From: Stichopus chloronotus
Taxonomy: Eukaryota > Echinodermata > Holothuroidea > Aspidochirotida > Stichopodidae
Direction of reading: 5' to 3'
Length of the DNA: 64,000 nucleotides
Assembly: GCA_021234535.1 (NCBI GenBank)
Contig: CM037850.1
Location: 18,161,088-18,225,087 of the forward strand
Below the pieces are notes generated by a model, which searched no databases, was not told the origin of the DNA, and saw nothing but the letters and a program-made list of their open reading frames with translations. The translations under genes and the position numbers were made by a program. This document shows, in pieces, positions 13,101 to 24,822 of this stretch. The first letter of the stretch is position 1. The number at the start of each line of letters is the position of its first letter.

Positions 13101-16100
13101 AATTACCAGTGGCTGCATTTTTCCTAAAGGGGGAGAGGGGGGGGGGGGGCTCAAGTGGATCCCATCGTCAACATTCTAGCTAGAGTTCCGGGAAGACTCT
13201 CCAAGCCGAGCTCCATTTCATCGGTGGGAGAGAAGTGTACCAGCAAATGTTTGGATAAAAACATCCTCCATAATCGCCTTCCCAGACTTAGACTCTGCAG
13301 AGTCTGCTTGGGCTGGACAGTTTCTGCAAATCTTGGTTCCGCCACCTCTGAACACCCACACTGTACTGCTCTTCCGGAAGAGTGTTTACTCCCCAACTGA
13401 TAGCTGCCCTCGCAGACTCTGGACACTCGTTTTAATTATGCACACAACTTTTAACTAAAACCATTCTTTTTCTCTACCGAATTCGGTAGAAGCCAATCAC
13501 GGCCATCGTGAGAAATGATGGGAGTGATGATGGGGAAAGGACATAAGACTGATTAGTTACGTAACTATTATGGCAATATCCTACTCTCCTTCAACTGTTT
13601 TAGGCCTCTCTTAGCGATATCCTATTTCTGCCGTAGGCAAATCTGGTGATACGGTGCAAGTTAGCCTAGGTACCATTATTTTCTCTCATTGTTCGATCGC
13701 TGCTATTGGCTCATTTCATGAGACCAACGCGTAGTGTTTTAATATGTATTAACCGTAACGTCAAACGTGACTATTCATTTGTACATAATTACATCGAGTG
13801 CCCAAAGTTTTTCCCGCGGACGGCGATCACAGGGACACGCTATTACTAGATGAATACATATCCTCGGTTGGGTATAAGTAGGCTGCAGCTCAAATTGTGA
13901 GGAATGTTTCAAAGGAGGAGAATTCATTCGCCGAGAAAGACTTTGCAAAGTCTATTCCAGACTCCACACTGAGAAGCCCTTTCACTCATGCGCTCCTACC
14001 CTACCCCTCTAAAAATACCAAAGAAAGAGTGGAAGCCCGCGATTTCACTACAGGGGAAATCCCTGAATTAAACGTCATGACACGCATGCGCACACGCGCT
14101 GTTGCCACGGTAACGGTGAAGACGACAGGCTACGATCGCCGAGTGACAATTCCCTGAGCGATTACATCTGGCTGTACTGATAAGGCAAGATAGTAGGCTT
14201 GGCTTTACTTCGAATCGAAGCTATATGTAACATCGGTTAGTAATATAAGACTTTCACAGACAAGGAAGCATTGCATGTAGAGAGTGCATGCTTGAAGCAC
14301 TTTTCTGTGGGTTGCAGTTCACCTAAGCTACGCGTGGTAACATGAGAATTGTTCATTACTGTTTATAGGACGGAAAAACTAAGTCTTTCACTGGCATGCT
14401 GTTAAATAAGTCTCTCTATGTTGGCGAGAGAGGGAGGGTGCCCCCCGTAACTCCGAACGCGAAATTACTGAAGTATGGTTGCTATGGAAACTCATACGGC
14501 GGAAATTCATAGAACTATGAGTATGTAAAAAGGATGCGCTTTTGACCTCAGTCCACATTATTCCTGGACCCTAATCAATGTTGGGACCAATTGTCTGAGT
14601 AGAGGGTAGCCCGCACAAGGGACGTGTATTACTCATGAATCAGCTTTGACTGCATTCGTAATCATAGTTTTGGTTGTGTACGTTAAAAAAGCAATACATG
14701 CCAGCACCTGATGGGAGAGTTAAATAAAGGGTGTCTTGGAAAGGGCATGTGGGGAGGGGCTGGAATTGAACATCTCTTACAGAAGTGATGTCTGTCTGCG
14801 TTACATATCGTAGTGGCGGGTGTATGGGACATGTCTCAAGCAGTCAGTGACGGTGTCGATTCATACCTATATATTCATCACATATTCATCACGTTGAAAG
14901 TGCTAATTAGTATACACATGGTGCATGAAGAGCAGATGATTATAGAGGTAGCGTGAGGTTTCACAGGGTGTGCAGGGTTTTTTCCTCTCTGAGAGAGCAT
15001 AGACAGTAGTTTTGGGACCATTCCACGAGAGTTATATGAACGGTGGTGTAAATAGACCATACGTCTGCTGTGTGAAAATTAGTGGTTTACGCACGGGACT
15101 GGCATAGGTATAAGTGGGTAAAAGTTTGGACCATGAACAGATGCCGGGTATTGTTTCAAGTTGGCACTTTCACCCCCCCCCCCCCAACACTCACTGCCAC
15201 GAAACGCCAAAACTACAGAGTCCATAACACGCTCATGTACAACAACTATGACAGGTCCCATAAGCTTTTTACCTCATTGAAACAAAAGCAGTTGCTCCCG
15301 TTCAACGAAACTTTGCAGAAATAGACTTTGAATGTAGAATGTAGTAGAATATAATCTGGCTTTTTGGTTTAAAACTAATCAACAGGACAACTTCCAAAGA
15401 TGAGATTTGTCCCTCGTTTCTGATTTTATCAAAATTTACAAGTCACTTGCACAAAGGAATGTCTTTTGTATGGTAAATTTTGAGACTGTGTTAGTTTAAC
15501 CTCTTTATAGCAGAATTTTGGCCGCGTCCAGCGGGTCAGTAACCTTGAAGTAGCATTGGTGTCCTTGTGTCTCATTTCCTGAGAAGGGAAATCTTTGTCA
15601 AATGAAACATTCAAGAGTTATGACCTTCATCTCTGAAGTCACGATTTCTTTAAGGTTCCTTTAGGGTCTTTTTGACTGAACTTTTCTCCGGTTTTTTACC
15701 TAGGGTACCGGCGTTTTGAGGAAATACCGTTTAGTCTTTGTGTCGAACAACTGGTCATTTTCTGTGGATGTGTAAAAGCGATTATGCGATGTAACCATAT
15801 TCTGTTATGATGATACCTTGGCAATGCGTACTTTACCCATTGCCATACCTTCCTTATCTCATGTGCACAAAAGACAAAAGGAACCAGCTGACCATGATAT
15901 GGTTTCTCAACATATGACAATAACGTAAACAGTAAAATGTTGAAGACAAAACGTGGAATATGTCCCGTAAAAGACTCGTTCGTCCCATTGGCCGATATTA
16001 ATAGTATGTGTATGAATCCGCTGGCAGTCGTCATGGGCAGGGGTGAAAATTAATCATGTCACATAATGATTCCATATAGACTATCCTACACTGTCAGTGA

Positions 16101-17570
16101 CGGTGGAAATGGGAATGGTGGGGGGCTTTGCAGCTCAGCCCCTCTAAGAAAAATGAGAGGACTAAAGGTGTAGGTCCCCCCCTTACCATACTTGCCGAAT
16201 TATCCAAGAATAAATTAGAAAGGGATGCATGATTCGGACAGTGGTGATCGGTGTTCGCATTTTAGCAGTTGACTGTTCCATCTGCAGCCATAAACTTAAA
16301 GGCTGTAATGCATCACCCCAGACAGTTGAAATTCTCCCAACCACCTACCTCTAGTCCCTCCCTCAGCCTGTCTTACATTCCTCCACATGTGTAATCAAAA
16401 CAATGGATCCCTGTGTACGCTGTGTAATACCAGCTGCTCTGCATCTTTCGAATTTGCTGGCAATCTAAGAGTACTGTAACTTAGAACCAGTTGAGAATTT
16501 TCCTTTCAGGGAGGTAAAAATATAGCTTAGTGTGATGCAATACAGCTTTAAGTGTCAGCCATTGATGTTGATGAGTACGCCGCATATTTCCAGCAAATCT
16601 GGCCAGCAGGGAGAGCAAAGTTCCAAAACGATAACCAAACGTAATCTTTGTCAAACCTATCACACATCACCTACAGATTCAATTGTCTTGCGCGCATTTG
16701 TATACCTATATGTATATATATTTATCCTTACCCCTTTTATCTGTACCGGATATCTATTGTTATTTCACGATTCCAGAGGTAAGCATGGACTCTTAAGGTT
16801 TAATCTTTTGTGCGTTGCTTCGGATGTGCATTTCTTTTTGGGTCTATCAAGGAGTATATCCTGCATGTGGCCCTGACATAAATCTCCGCCGTTTCATGTC
16901 GGTTTAACTTTTTAATCCTTTGTCCGATTATTTTAGCACATGCACCAGATGTATGTAGGCCTTACTATTTACATCGATATAGCATTCTTGCAATGCATGT
17001 GGTATCGTGTTTTGTAGCCTCTTGTTCCAGCCACATGTTCAATCAAGTTGACGTAAATGGAATCGTCTATACGGAAGGAAGGGGGAAGGAGGAGGGCTGC
17101 TCCAGTTCTTTTTTTTTAAGCTAACCTAGAAAGAAGTGGGAGGGACGGGCAAGACGGGGGGGGTATTAAGATGAACAAAGCATTCACAGATGTGAAGGAA
17201 CGGCATCCCTGTAACCCCCCCCCCCCCCCCTTGTCGGTCCCTTGACAGTAAAAGAAAGCTCATTGTCTTTCAGTAAACCATGTTCTGTCCCAACATACGG
17301 CTACTCGAGACACACAACCCAGATAGACTGGCAGTTTACCAAGACCGAGGAGGGTGGAGGTTGATTACAGTGTCCGTGTGACAATCACTTGGTCCCCGGA
17401 TCAAATGCCGGTGGAACCACTTGAAAATTTTCTGAAAATAAAATAAAATTACTTAACTAAAAAAAAATCCCAATAAAATCACAATCACAATTAAATGAAA
17501 ATTAAGATCAAATTAACTTGCTCAGTTAAGCTGTTTACAGTGATACTGAGGGTGTTACTTGGTGGTTTCA
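10197..17570. other. Intergenic, no gene confirmed
   Basis: Contains C13 at 10444-10456, a GC-richer open stretch on the minus strand (10517-10858), G13 at 13137-13149, an overlapping open stretch on both strands (13151-13426), C13 at 15173-15185 and C16 at 17215-17230. A doubled GAGGCTGTTT lies near 12371. None of the frames carries a motif I recognise. Confidence 0.5.
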
Positions 17571-18030
17571 ATTTGGGTTCCTGTTGTCCGATTCAGGTCT
17601 CCCCCACTTCAGGTTGCTTCAGAAAGCTGGGTAGGTCTTCCACCCCTCCCAGCCAGCACCGGCATCAGGGGACATTTGCTCCCCCAGTCAGAACCTTTGC
17701 CGCTCCAGTTGCCCCCTCTCAGCTGAAGTGACCTGGCAGAAGCATACATATGAATGTCTAGATCCTGTTTATATTCATATCTTTCTGTTCTAGGAAGTCC
17801 ATGTGACTCATTCATCCAGAGATATGCTAAAACCTCGGAGTTTCCAAGGACTCCGCCCCCTGGACCCCAACAGACCTTGCCTCTGGACCCCACGTGCGTT
17901 TTCACACTTGAAGTTCACTATCCTGAGACTTAATTTTTCACCCAGAAATATGCCAAAAACTCAGAGATCTGGTAGAAACCCATCGGGGTCTTGCCCAATG
18001 CATGGACCCCATGAGAGGTCCTAAGTTCTC
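17571..18030. repeat. Short repeat fragments, two related blocks
   Basis: CAGAGATATGCTAAAACCTC (from about 17817) and CAGAAATATGCCAAAAACTC (from about 17942) are diverged copies about 125 nt apart, each followed by a Pro-like CCCC...GGACCCC stretch. CTCCGCCCCCTGGACCCC resembles a dispersed invertebrate repeat end. It is GC-richer than its surroundings, which explains the open frames here. Confidence 0.45.
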
Positions 18031-19279
18031 ATCTTGTCAACTTAGAGGAGAGGAACAGCGAAATAATTAAAATCGTTTGGAATCTTATGGGAAGAACTTT
18101 GTCATTTCTTACATATGCATGATACATAGGCCTACATATTCATGACTACGAAAATGGAGAGGACCAAATTCCATGGTTATCGTTGTTATTTTCTCGTCAT
18201 TTTCTTATGGAAGTTCAATTTTTCAAATACCAAGTTTTAAGTACACTATACATGCATGCCCTGCTTCACTATTGCGTCATAGTTAACTTGAAACTATCAC
18301 GTGAGCATATAACTAAACCTAAAACAACATATCTCGATCAACATATCTCTCCAATCCTTACATGCATGACATCATACTTGTTGATATCTTCTCGAACAAA
18401 CACGTGCACCCTAACCCTGACAGTATACGTCTAGTTTAAATCACATAATATTATTAGCATGCATCCAGGAAAAGTCTCCTCGAAAAATGATATCAGTACA
18501 AGAGGACGAGAGTAAAAATGCGATGGTACAGTGCGCAATCATACATATTCATGAGCACGTATACAAATGATGTTGTCGGGATAGTCGACAGCGTGCATAA
18601 TTACATACTGAGGGTGGGGGAGGGAGGGAAGTCCCCCCCCCCCATTCACCAGGCCATCAATCATTCAGGGTACATCAAATATTTCGGACTTGTGGAAACC
18701 TCACCCAGATTCGACGGAACATGAAACCCCGCTTTGTTTGGCAACGTGGGCTTAAACGCCTTCAATACGGACAGGAGAAGGGAAGTTCCCTTTTCCTTGT
18801 TTTTTAGTACGTACAAAGTTAAATGCACATCGTGCTACGTACCTGCAGTTAGTACATCATCACCATGTTATACGGGGTTTACTGTCCGGCTTATTGAAAC
18901 TATATAGTGCATATATCATAAAGGCTAACAATACAAGGATGATATCCCGACGAAATTAGGAAGTGTTTGTCATGAAATTTTACAACTGGTTATGTAAAAC
19001 ATGCGCCCGCTAACGAACATTTTCCCAATATTCATCCGTTGGGTCTTATAGTCATAGGAAGATGCGTATATGCATATAGGGCTGTGATTCAGTACCATTC
19101 ATTACTCATCGTATTATCACTATACATGTGGAATGGTGTTAATTAAATGGAGAATTTTTGATTTTCAGTCCTTGAAAAAGTTATTCCCCATTTTCAACTT
19201 CACCCCGAAAAAATCTCATCGGTTCTCCAAGTGACTTCATTTCTTTTCATATATACTGGCCGTAACTGCTCAAGCATTT
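18031..19279. other. Intergenic, no gene seen
   Basis: AT-rich, with C10 near 18635-18644. No coding or RNA features recognised. Confidence 0.55.
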
Positions 19280-19674
19280 CAGGGCCCTGTTCAAAACAAA
19301 GAGTTAGGTCAATGTTAAGTTTGATTTCTAGAAACCTTCTACGTGGTTCATCAAACTTAATTTTGTGGAAAGGGCCGGAGGTGTGTCATCGGATGCGAGC
19401 ACACGACACGGCCTTAGTTATAATTGTTGTAAAATGGGCCCCAGCAGGCCAGCTAGCTGGCGGTCATGATCCACAGACGTGCAGCGCAGTATAGCGCTTC
19501 TCCTCGTTCTGTTATTGTGACCGCCATGCGTGTAATGTCGGACTACGCGCACATAGCTAGGGCTGGGACTCGTTCTTCAAAGAGTTGCGCACAACTTAAA
19601 TTTGATTTATCAAATGGCAGGCCTTTAGAACTGAAGATCGATCTTAGCCTAACACTTTGTGGAACAGGGCCCTG
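19280..19674. mobile_element. 395-bp foldback/MITE with CAGGGCCCTG ends
   Basis: The left end CAGGGCCCTGTTCAAAACAA and the right end (reverse complement CAGGGCCCTGTTCCACAAAG) form terminal inverted repeats extending about 40 nt with mismatches (GTTAGG and AAG blocks shared). A further internal ACTTAATTTTGTGGAAAGGGCC (position about 19350-19376) repeats the end motif. No transposase. GGGCCCTG-ended MITEs are common in marine deuterostomes. No clear target duplication. Confidence 0.6.
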
Positions 19675-20215
19675 GGCATAATCCTTCTCTATGGACTTGT
19701 GTATACCGTACTGATCAAACACACCTGCACATGGACAATGACATCAAGTATATGCCAAATTGAAACGCAATATGACGCCACGTGAAGAACCTCTGTGTAA
19801 GTAATCACCACTGACCACTGTTGCCTCTCGTGGTGGTGCGGGGGGGGGGGTGCCCTAGGTGCATGCTACATATCCAGACGACATACATATCTTACCCGGG
19901 AGATATTGACTCATCCGTTGGACCTGCAACTTTTTTTCCAACATTGTAGGATGTACCACATCTTGCTGAAATTTGAGTCATTTGTTCTTTTACTCTGTTA
20001 CTCTTTGACATGGAACTGATAAAAGGGTATACGACACCTTAGCAAAACATGCCCGAAACTCAAATTCTGCTAACTTGTTTATCTCACGGCATCTTCCTCC
20101 GAGACTGAGACCTCTCGAAAATCCCCCTGGTCAGAAAGGACCGATCCCCCCCCCTCCCCTACCGGAAAATTTCTTAGTGACACTGCCTCACAGCATTACA
20201 ATATGGTTGAGCATA
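19675..20215. other. Intergenic, no gene seen
   Basis: Contains G11 at 19840-19850 and C8 near 20147. No coding similarity. Confidence 0.55.
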
Positions 20216-21365
20216 TTCGTCCGAATACGGGCGAACAAGGAAGTTTATTCGCACGTGCAGGGACGAAGAACCTACACTATTCGCACGAACGTGTTCTTTT
20301 TCAATAGACAGTGTCTATTCGCCCGTGTAGATGAGAATTAGCTTAGTTAAACATCCGAACGTGTCCGTGTGAATATAGAATCATGTATATCAGTGTCTAT
20401 TCGCCCGAGTTCTTGCGAATAATGAGTCTTATTTGCACGAACGTGTTCGGATAGACAGCGCCCAATCGCCCGTATACGTGCCAGCAGACATCTATTACAT
20501 GAGTGGCTGCTCTCCCGTGCACGTGCTAGTAATCAGTCTTATTTGAACGAACTTCAGTTGCTACCATGAGTGTAACTGAAGTGCACTTGCAGGGTTGAGA
20601 TCCCGGATTGTGAAATCATCAATTCGGACTATTTCTGTGAAGATGCCAATTTACACCTGTGCACAATAGGCCTATGCATGTGCAAAGGACCGCATTGAAG
20701 GGAGACATTAAAACATAAGTGTTCTAATGTCTTCTTGACCTGGTGACGTAATGGACCCACTTCTGACCTTCACACTCGTACTAGTCCTGGATCAATTACT
20801 AGGCATCTATGCCACTCCTTCCGGGAATAACTCAGGTTTAGGGAAGCAGGGCTAGGAACCCTTTCCTTCTATCAGATTTTTTTTCTTTCCTATACGGTGC
20901 TGACAATGTTTGATACCATGAGCATATGTTTGTGGTTTTTACTGCAAAAATAATTGATAGAGGAGCTAGGTTCAATTCCAGTGGTGGGCCTACATCAAGT
21001 GAACCACATCTGAATTACTTCCATGAAGACACAAGCCGCAGTGAAAGCATAGACTCATACTTACGCCTACCATACAGCTGTATAGCCGAGTTTCGGGAAG
21101 CTCAGCTATGGGAAGGCCTACAGTTTTCAAATTCATTGTATTTTCCATGATAAATGAATCACATTTTACGTCTTGTAATGCTGGACACTCAGAGAACGTT
21201 TGTCTTAGTGAATGATTCCTAAATGCTTAATTATCGTGAAAATTCAAGCGTTTTTCATCCCTCCAGCAGGTCCTCATAGGAGGGATCTATTTCTATCGCT
21301 GGTTGGTCCGATGACGTTCGGGGAATCATAGCAATTATTCGCACGAACGTATTCGCGCGAATAGC
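20216..21365. repeat. Region bounded by TTCGCNCGAA palindromic motifs
   Basis: About ten variants of ATTCGCACGAACGTGTTCG and ATTCGCCCG occur between 20216 and 20550, and the motif returns at 21338-21362, ending in the 12-bp palindrome ATTCGCGCGAAT. A separate 9-bp hairpin (ACTTCAGTT / AACTGAAGT) lies at 20551-20582. The two motif clusters could be the subterminal repeats of one roughly 1.15-kb element with no coding capacity. Confidence 0.5.
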
Positions 21366-23300
21366 CAGAACCAAGTTACAACATAAACACGATGGGACCT
21401 ATACGGACGGTACACACAATAACGAACGCAGAAGGTATACAACCCGTATCTCGAAACTATATGCGGGCGTTAGATAAAGAAAGAAGACTTTATGAGAGCA
21501 CGGCATTTATCCATTCTGTGATTCCAAGAAATGAAGAAAGCGTATTTTTACTCTCTAACAATGCTGCCTTGCTAATTTTCTTTCTCCTGTACATCAGCGC
21601 CCTCGAAACCATAATACCGTATTTCATCAGCGTCATGTAAGATTCTGCTTTCGTCAGTTCGTAGGCTGGTGCTCTGCCCACATTAGCTCTCCCAACCGAC
21701 CATGGGAACGAGACTGAAAACAGAACAAAAATGAAGAAAAAAAAAACCCGAAGGAATTGTCCATCTACGTTCGTGATTACACAATTGGTTTGATGATGCA
21801 ATGGTAATCTATTACACATAGGCATGCATCCTGAATTTCTAAATATCATCTATGGAACTTGTATATGTAGCGTGAAAAGTTGTTCGTCTACATTAAAAAG
21901 TAGGTTGCTAGTAAAAAAATACTGGGTACCACCCCCAACCAGGTTGCGTCACTACAGTATAGGAGATATGACGGTGGTTACACAGGATGAAAATAGGGGC
22001 TTCCAAATTTGATCAAAACTCCCAGTGTCAGCATAGTGTATTTAACATTTTCTAGCAAGTGACCCTATTGGAGGGGGTGGCTAGGGAAATTTATATATCC
22101 GAATGTTGCCTCTGCCCCAATATGATGGTGGATCAAAGTCTATATGACGCAAAAGGTAGTTCTTTAATATTTTTTGTTTTTGTTTTGTTTACAGCAACAA
22201 GTAAACTTTAGCAGCACTTTAGGAGAACTTTAGGAAGTGATGATGATGTCTGCGTGCGTATGTGATGTGTTTGTGTGTGTGTGGGGGGGGGGGGGGCTGA
22301 AACTTTGTTTTAAGTTAGGCTATGGCTCTTGCAATCATTTTTTTTTATGCTCACCACAAGCAGTCTGTTGCCTTCATCATCGTTGTCCCCCTTGCCTTTG
22401 CTATTTTTATCCTACTAGTGGTGTATTGTTACCACTGACAGTCCGTGCGGTCGAAGATACGTCGGGAAGTTTCCCTCTGTGACCAATAACCCACAAGGGG
22501 TGTACTCATTGACTCAGGTTACGGACAAACCTAGTTGACAACTGTTTTTGCCCCAAGTTGACAACTGTTTTTGCCCCATTGTTCCAACTCCCAAAGACCG
22601 GGGTAACCCCTCTCCTGCCATATCGTCCCAATTTTTTTCCTGCAGTGACACGACTATGCAACTCGACGACGCCCTCACACCTATCTGTAAGTTAAAAACT
22701 GCATGCGGGCCCTCCTGCTATTCCCGTGATTCCGTCCACTGAATTCTAACCTCACCCCACTCACAAACGTACACGGGAGAAAGCGTTCTTGTATCTTTGG
22801 ATCATTTTACTTAGACTACAAAGTGGTAGAACTTGTTCTAGAATAGGATGAGATCACATGAAAAGTAATCATTGGTGGTTTCTTTGTACCCTACATATTT
22901 AGTACTGCTAAATATGAAAGAAACGACAATCTGCCACTGTTCGAATCCTAGCAGTGTTGCAGCACCCCCCTCCCCTCCGACCATGTACCCTGCCATAGCC
23001 CTACGGTCCCAGGCGGACAGGACGAACGGTCCAGTCAATAGCTACACCTATGGCAACCACAGCCTGGCAAGTTGAAAACATTTAACGTCATCAAAAGTCG
23101 CATGCGTGAAAAGCCGAGTTTTAACTGAACGTAGAAGGTACAGACAACTAGGTAGGACGAAAGTAAATTGGAAATCGTCTCTAAACTTACACAAAGTTAC
23201 ACAGAACCGTGGCGTGCTTGTTCGATCTTAGAGAAATGGGGTCTCGAACTGAATAGGCCACTCTTAGTTACCAAAGAAAATTAAATTGGTCAATAATTCC
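21366..23300. other. Intergenic, no gene seen
   Basis: Contains the (TG)n-G14 composite at 22263-22296 and the 23-bp duplication at 22533-22578. The open frames at 21490-21849 and 22838-23075 do not resemble known proteins. Confidence 0.55.
22533..22578. repeat. Perfect 23-bp tandem duplication
   Basis: AGTTGACAACTGTTTTTGCC plus CCA occurs twice without mismatch at 22533-22555 and 22556-22578, so it is recent. Confidence 0.9.
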
Positions 23301-23869
23301 GATGTGACGTAAAGGCTGGAGATTCTCAAACACAAAAAAAAAGTAACCGCGAGTTGAAGGCGGCCCGGGAAATTATCTGCTTGTTGCTAAGGGCTTAGTC
23401 TGTGTCATATGGGTCTATATGAAGAACACTAGAATTGAACAAGGCAAGTAGCCTCGGCGCAGCCAACCAGCAAGCTCAGTTGAATATTCATGAGCAAAGT
23501 AAACATACATGTACAGTATACACCCTGTACGTACGTACGTATCATGCACGGTGCGATCGGATCAGGTACTGCATGCTAGACAGAACGCATACGTTGCGTT
23601 AGTGCAGGCGTAACTCTCAATAGTACCAGAGCCTGAGGTCGATTTTTAGAAAAAACCACCTAAACCGAAGATCTTCAAAGGCCTATGTGCTGAGTTAGCC
23701 TTGCCTCTGACCAATTTTCCAAGTTGCCTTACAAATATATTTTCTTCCTTGCTTGTGTTTACCAGTGAGAAACTTTTCGCAAGTTATTTCGAAACTTTTT
23801 CTGTCACACCGAAAATTCCAGGATTGCTATATTGTAACCACTTGTTGGAAAAGCAGTTTTAGACTTGCC
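23301..23869 (+). promoter_or_regulatory. ccnd: Presumed cyclin D promoter and 5' leader
   Basis: Placed by position only. It contains a CRE-like TGACGTAA (23305-23312), a run of GTAC units near 23527-23541 and an AT-rich AAATATAT at about 23732-23739. A very short upstream frame (ATG TGC TGA, 23685-23693) would precede the main ATG if the transcript starts further up. TTTTCTTCCTTGCTTGTGTTTACCAG ending at 23765 resembles a splice acceptor (stated here by position 23740-23765), so the leader could begin in an upstream noncoding exon. No transcription start site can be assigned. Confidence 0.35.
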
Positions 23870-24067
23870 ATGGCTTTGCTGTGTTTCGAGCAGGAATTCA
23901 TACCTCGATCTTTCGCCGATAAAACTATTTTGAACGACAAAAGAGTTATGGAAAACCTCTTAGCAGCTGAGGATCTTTACACCCTTTCTTCGGACTACTT
24001 TGCGAACAGATTCCAAGCCGACATAAGGCCGAACATGAGGAAAACGGTTGTTGAATGGATGTTCGAG
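23870..24067 (+). CDS. ccnd: Cyclin D coding exon 1 (residues 1-66)
   Basis: The ATG lies in a strong context (G at -3, G at +4) and is the first in-frame ATG. The reading frame stays open upstream for 39 codons but without an ATG, and that extension is not like the family. The protein starts MALLCFE: residues 3-7 (LLCFE) are the LxCxE motif by which D cyclins bind the Rb pocket. Residues 27-50 match the variable N-terminal helix region, and residues 56-63 (MRKTVVEW) are the substrate-docking hydrophobic patch at the start of the cyclin box, at the same numbers as in human cyclin D1. The exon is exactly 66 codons and ends in phase 0 at a Glu codon. Its splice donor is GCAAGT, not GTAAGT (see intron 1). 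Shifting to the nearby GT would break the frame into exon 2, so the GC donor is required. Confidence 0.96.
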
Positions 24068-24814
24068 GCAAGTACCTTAACAGTTATCGCTACGTGTATT
24101 TACCCAAAAAATCAGAAAAATCATATCTTGCCATCTGTTTTTAATGACGAAAGTATTTTTCCTTGACAGAACAATATCTCAACTTCCTGTCGGTGTAGCT
24201 TTTTTGGCCTTTTTCAGTGTTTTCAATATATTAAAAAATCCACAAAAAAAATCATCAAAATTGGGTCTGAACAACTTTTAGACCAAAGCCTGCACCGGAA
24301 TGATCTTTTGCGATGTAATTTTTTGTGTTTGATGCAAATGAAAGTAGTCTCACTAAAAAGTTCGCAAAATATGCAGCATTTTGATGGGTTGACCGCCCTA
24401 TTTTGCTTCCGAATTAAATATTTTGTGATTTTTTGAAGTCTTTTTCAATCGCGGAAGCTACGGTACACAAACTTCGTGTTCAGCTTGCCGTACGTTGTTC
24501 AACATAGCACATATAGTGTACGTATCCGTGTATTGTGTGCGCATGGCAGTGGTGACTGGCATAACATGTATCACGTATGTGTACGTAGAACGTACAGTGG
24601 TGTAACCTCGTACGTATTTATCGTGTGTGTGGGACTGCATGCAGGGTATGAACAAGCTGGTAGGTACAGCCTGTGTGTACACTTAGTATAGTAATTTAGT
24701 ATGTGTACACACTGAGTTACGAACTAGCCTTCAACGTTGCACTCACTGGGAAAGATTTTGTCAGTTATAGCGAAGTACTTCGACCGGATAATGTCTGGTG
24801 TTTTTTTTTATTGT

Positions 24815-24822
24815 TGACGTCA
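24815..24822. promoter_or_regulatory. CRE/ATF palindrome in intron 1
   Basis: Perfect TGACGTCA about 750 nt inside intron 1. Mammalian CCND1 is driven partly by a promoter-proximal CRE, so a CREB/ATF site near exon 1 is plausible. An 8-mer palindrome is expected about once per 65 kb by chance and another copy occurs at 5882-5889, so the support is weak. Confidence 0.3.

Noticed and set aside
13810..13817. E2F-like TTTCCCGC far upstream
   Set aside because: Single site 10 kb from the gene with no partner; expected by chance.
22935..22965. Possible tRNA T-arm (TTCGAATCC)
   Set aside because: Neither strand gives a paired T-stem or the other arms, so no tRNA can be folded.
23753..23869. In-frame extension of cyclin D upstream of the ATG
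   Set aside because: It has no ATG, does not resemble the family, and starting at 23870 puts LxCxE and all later residues on the vertebrate numbering.
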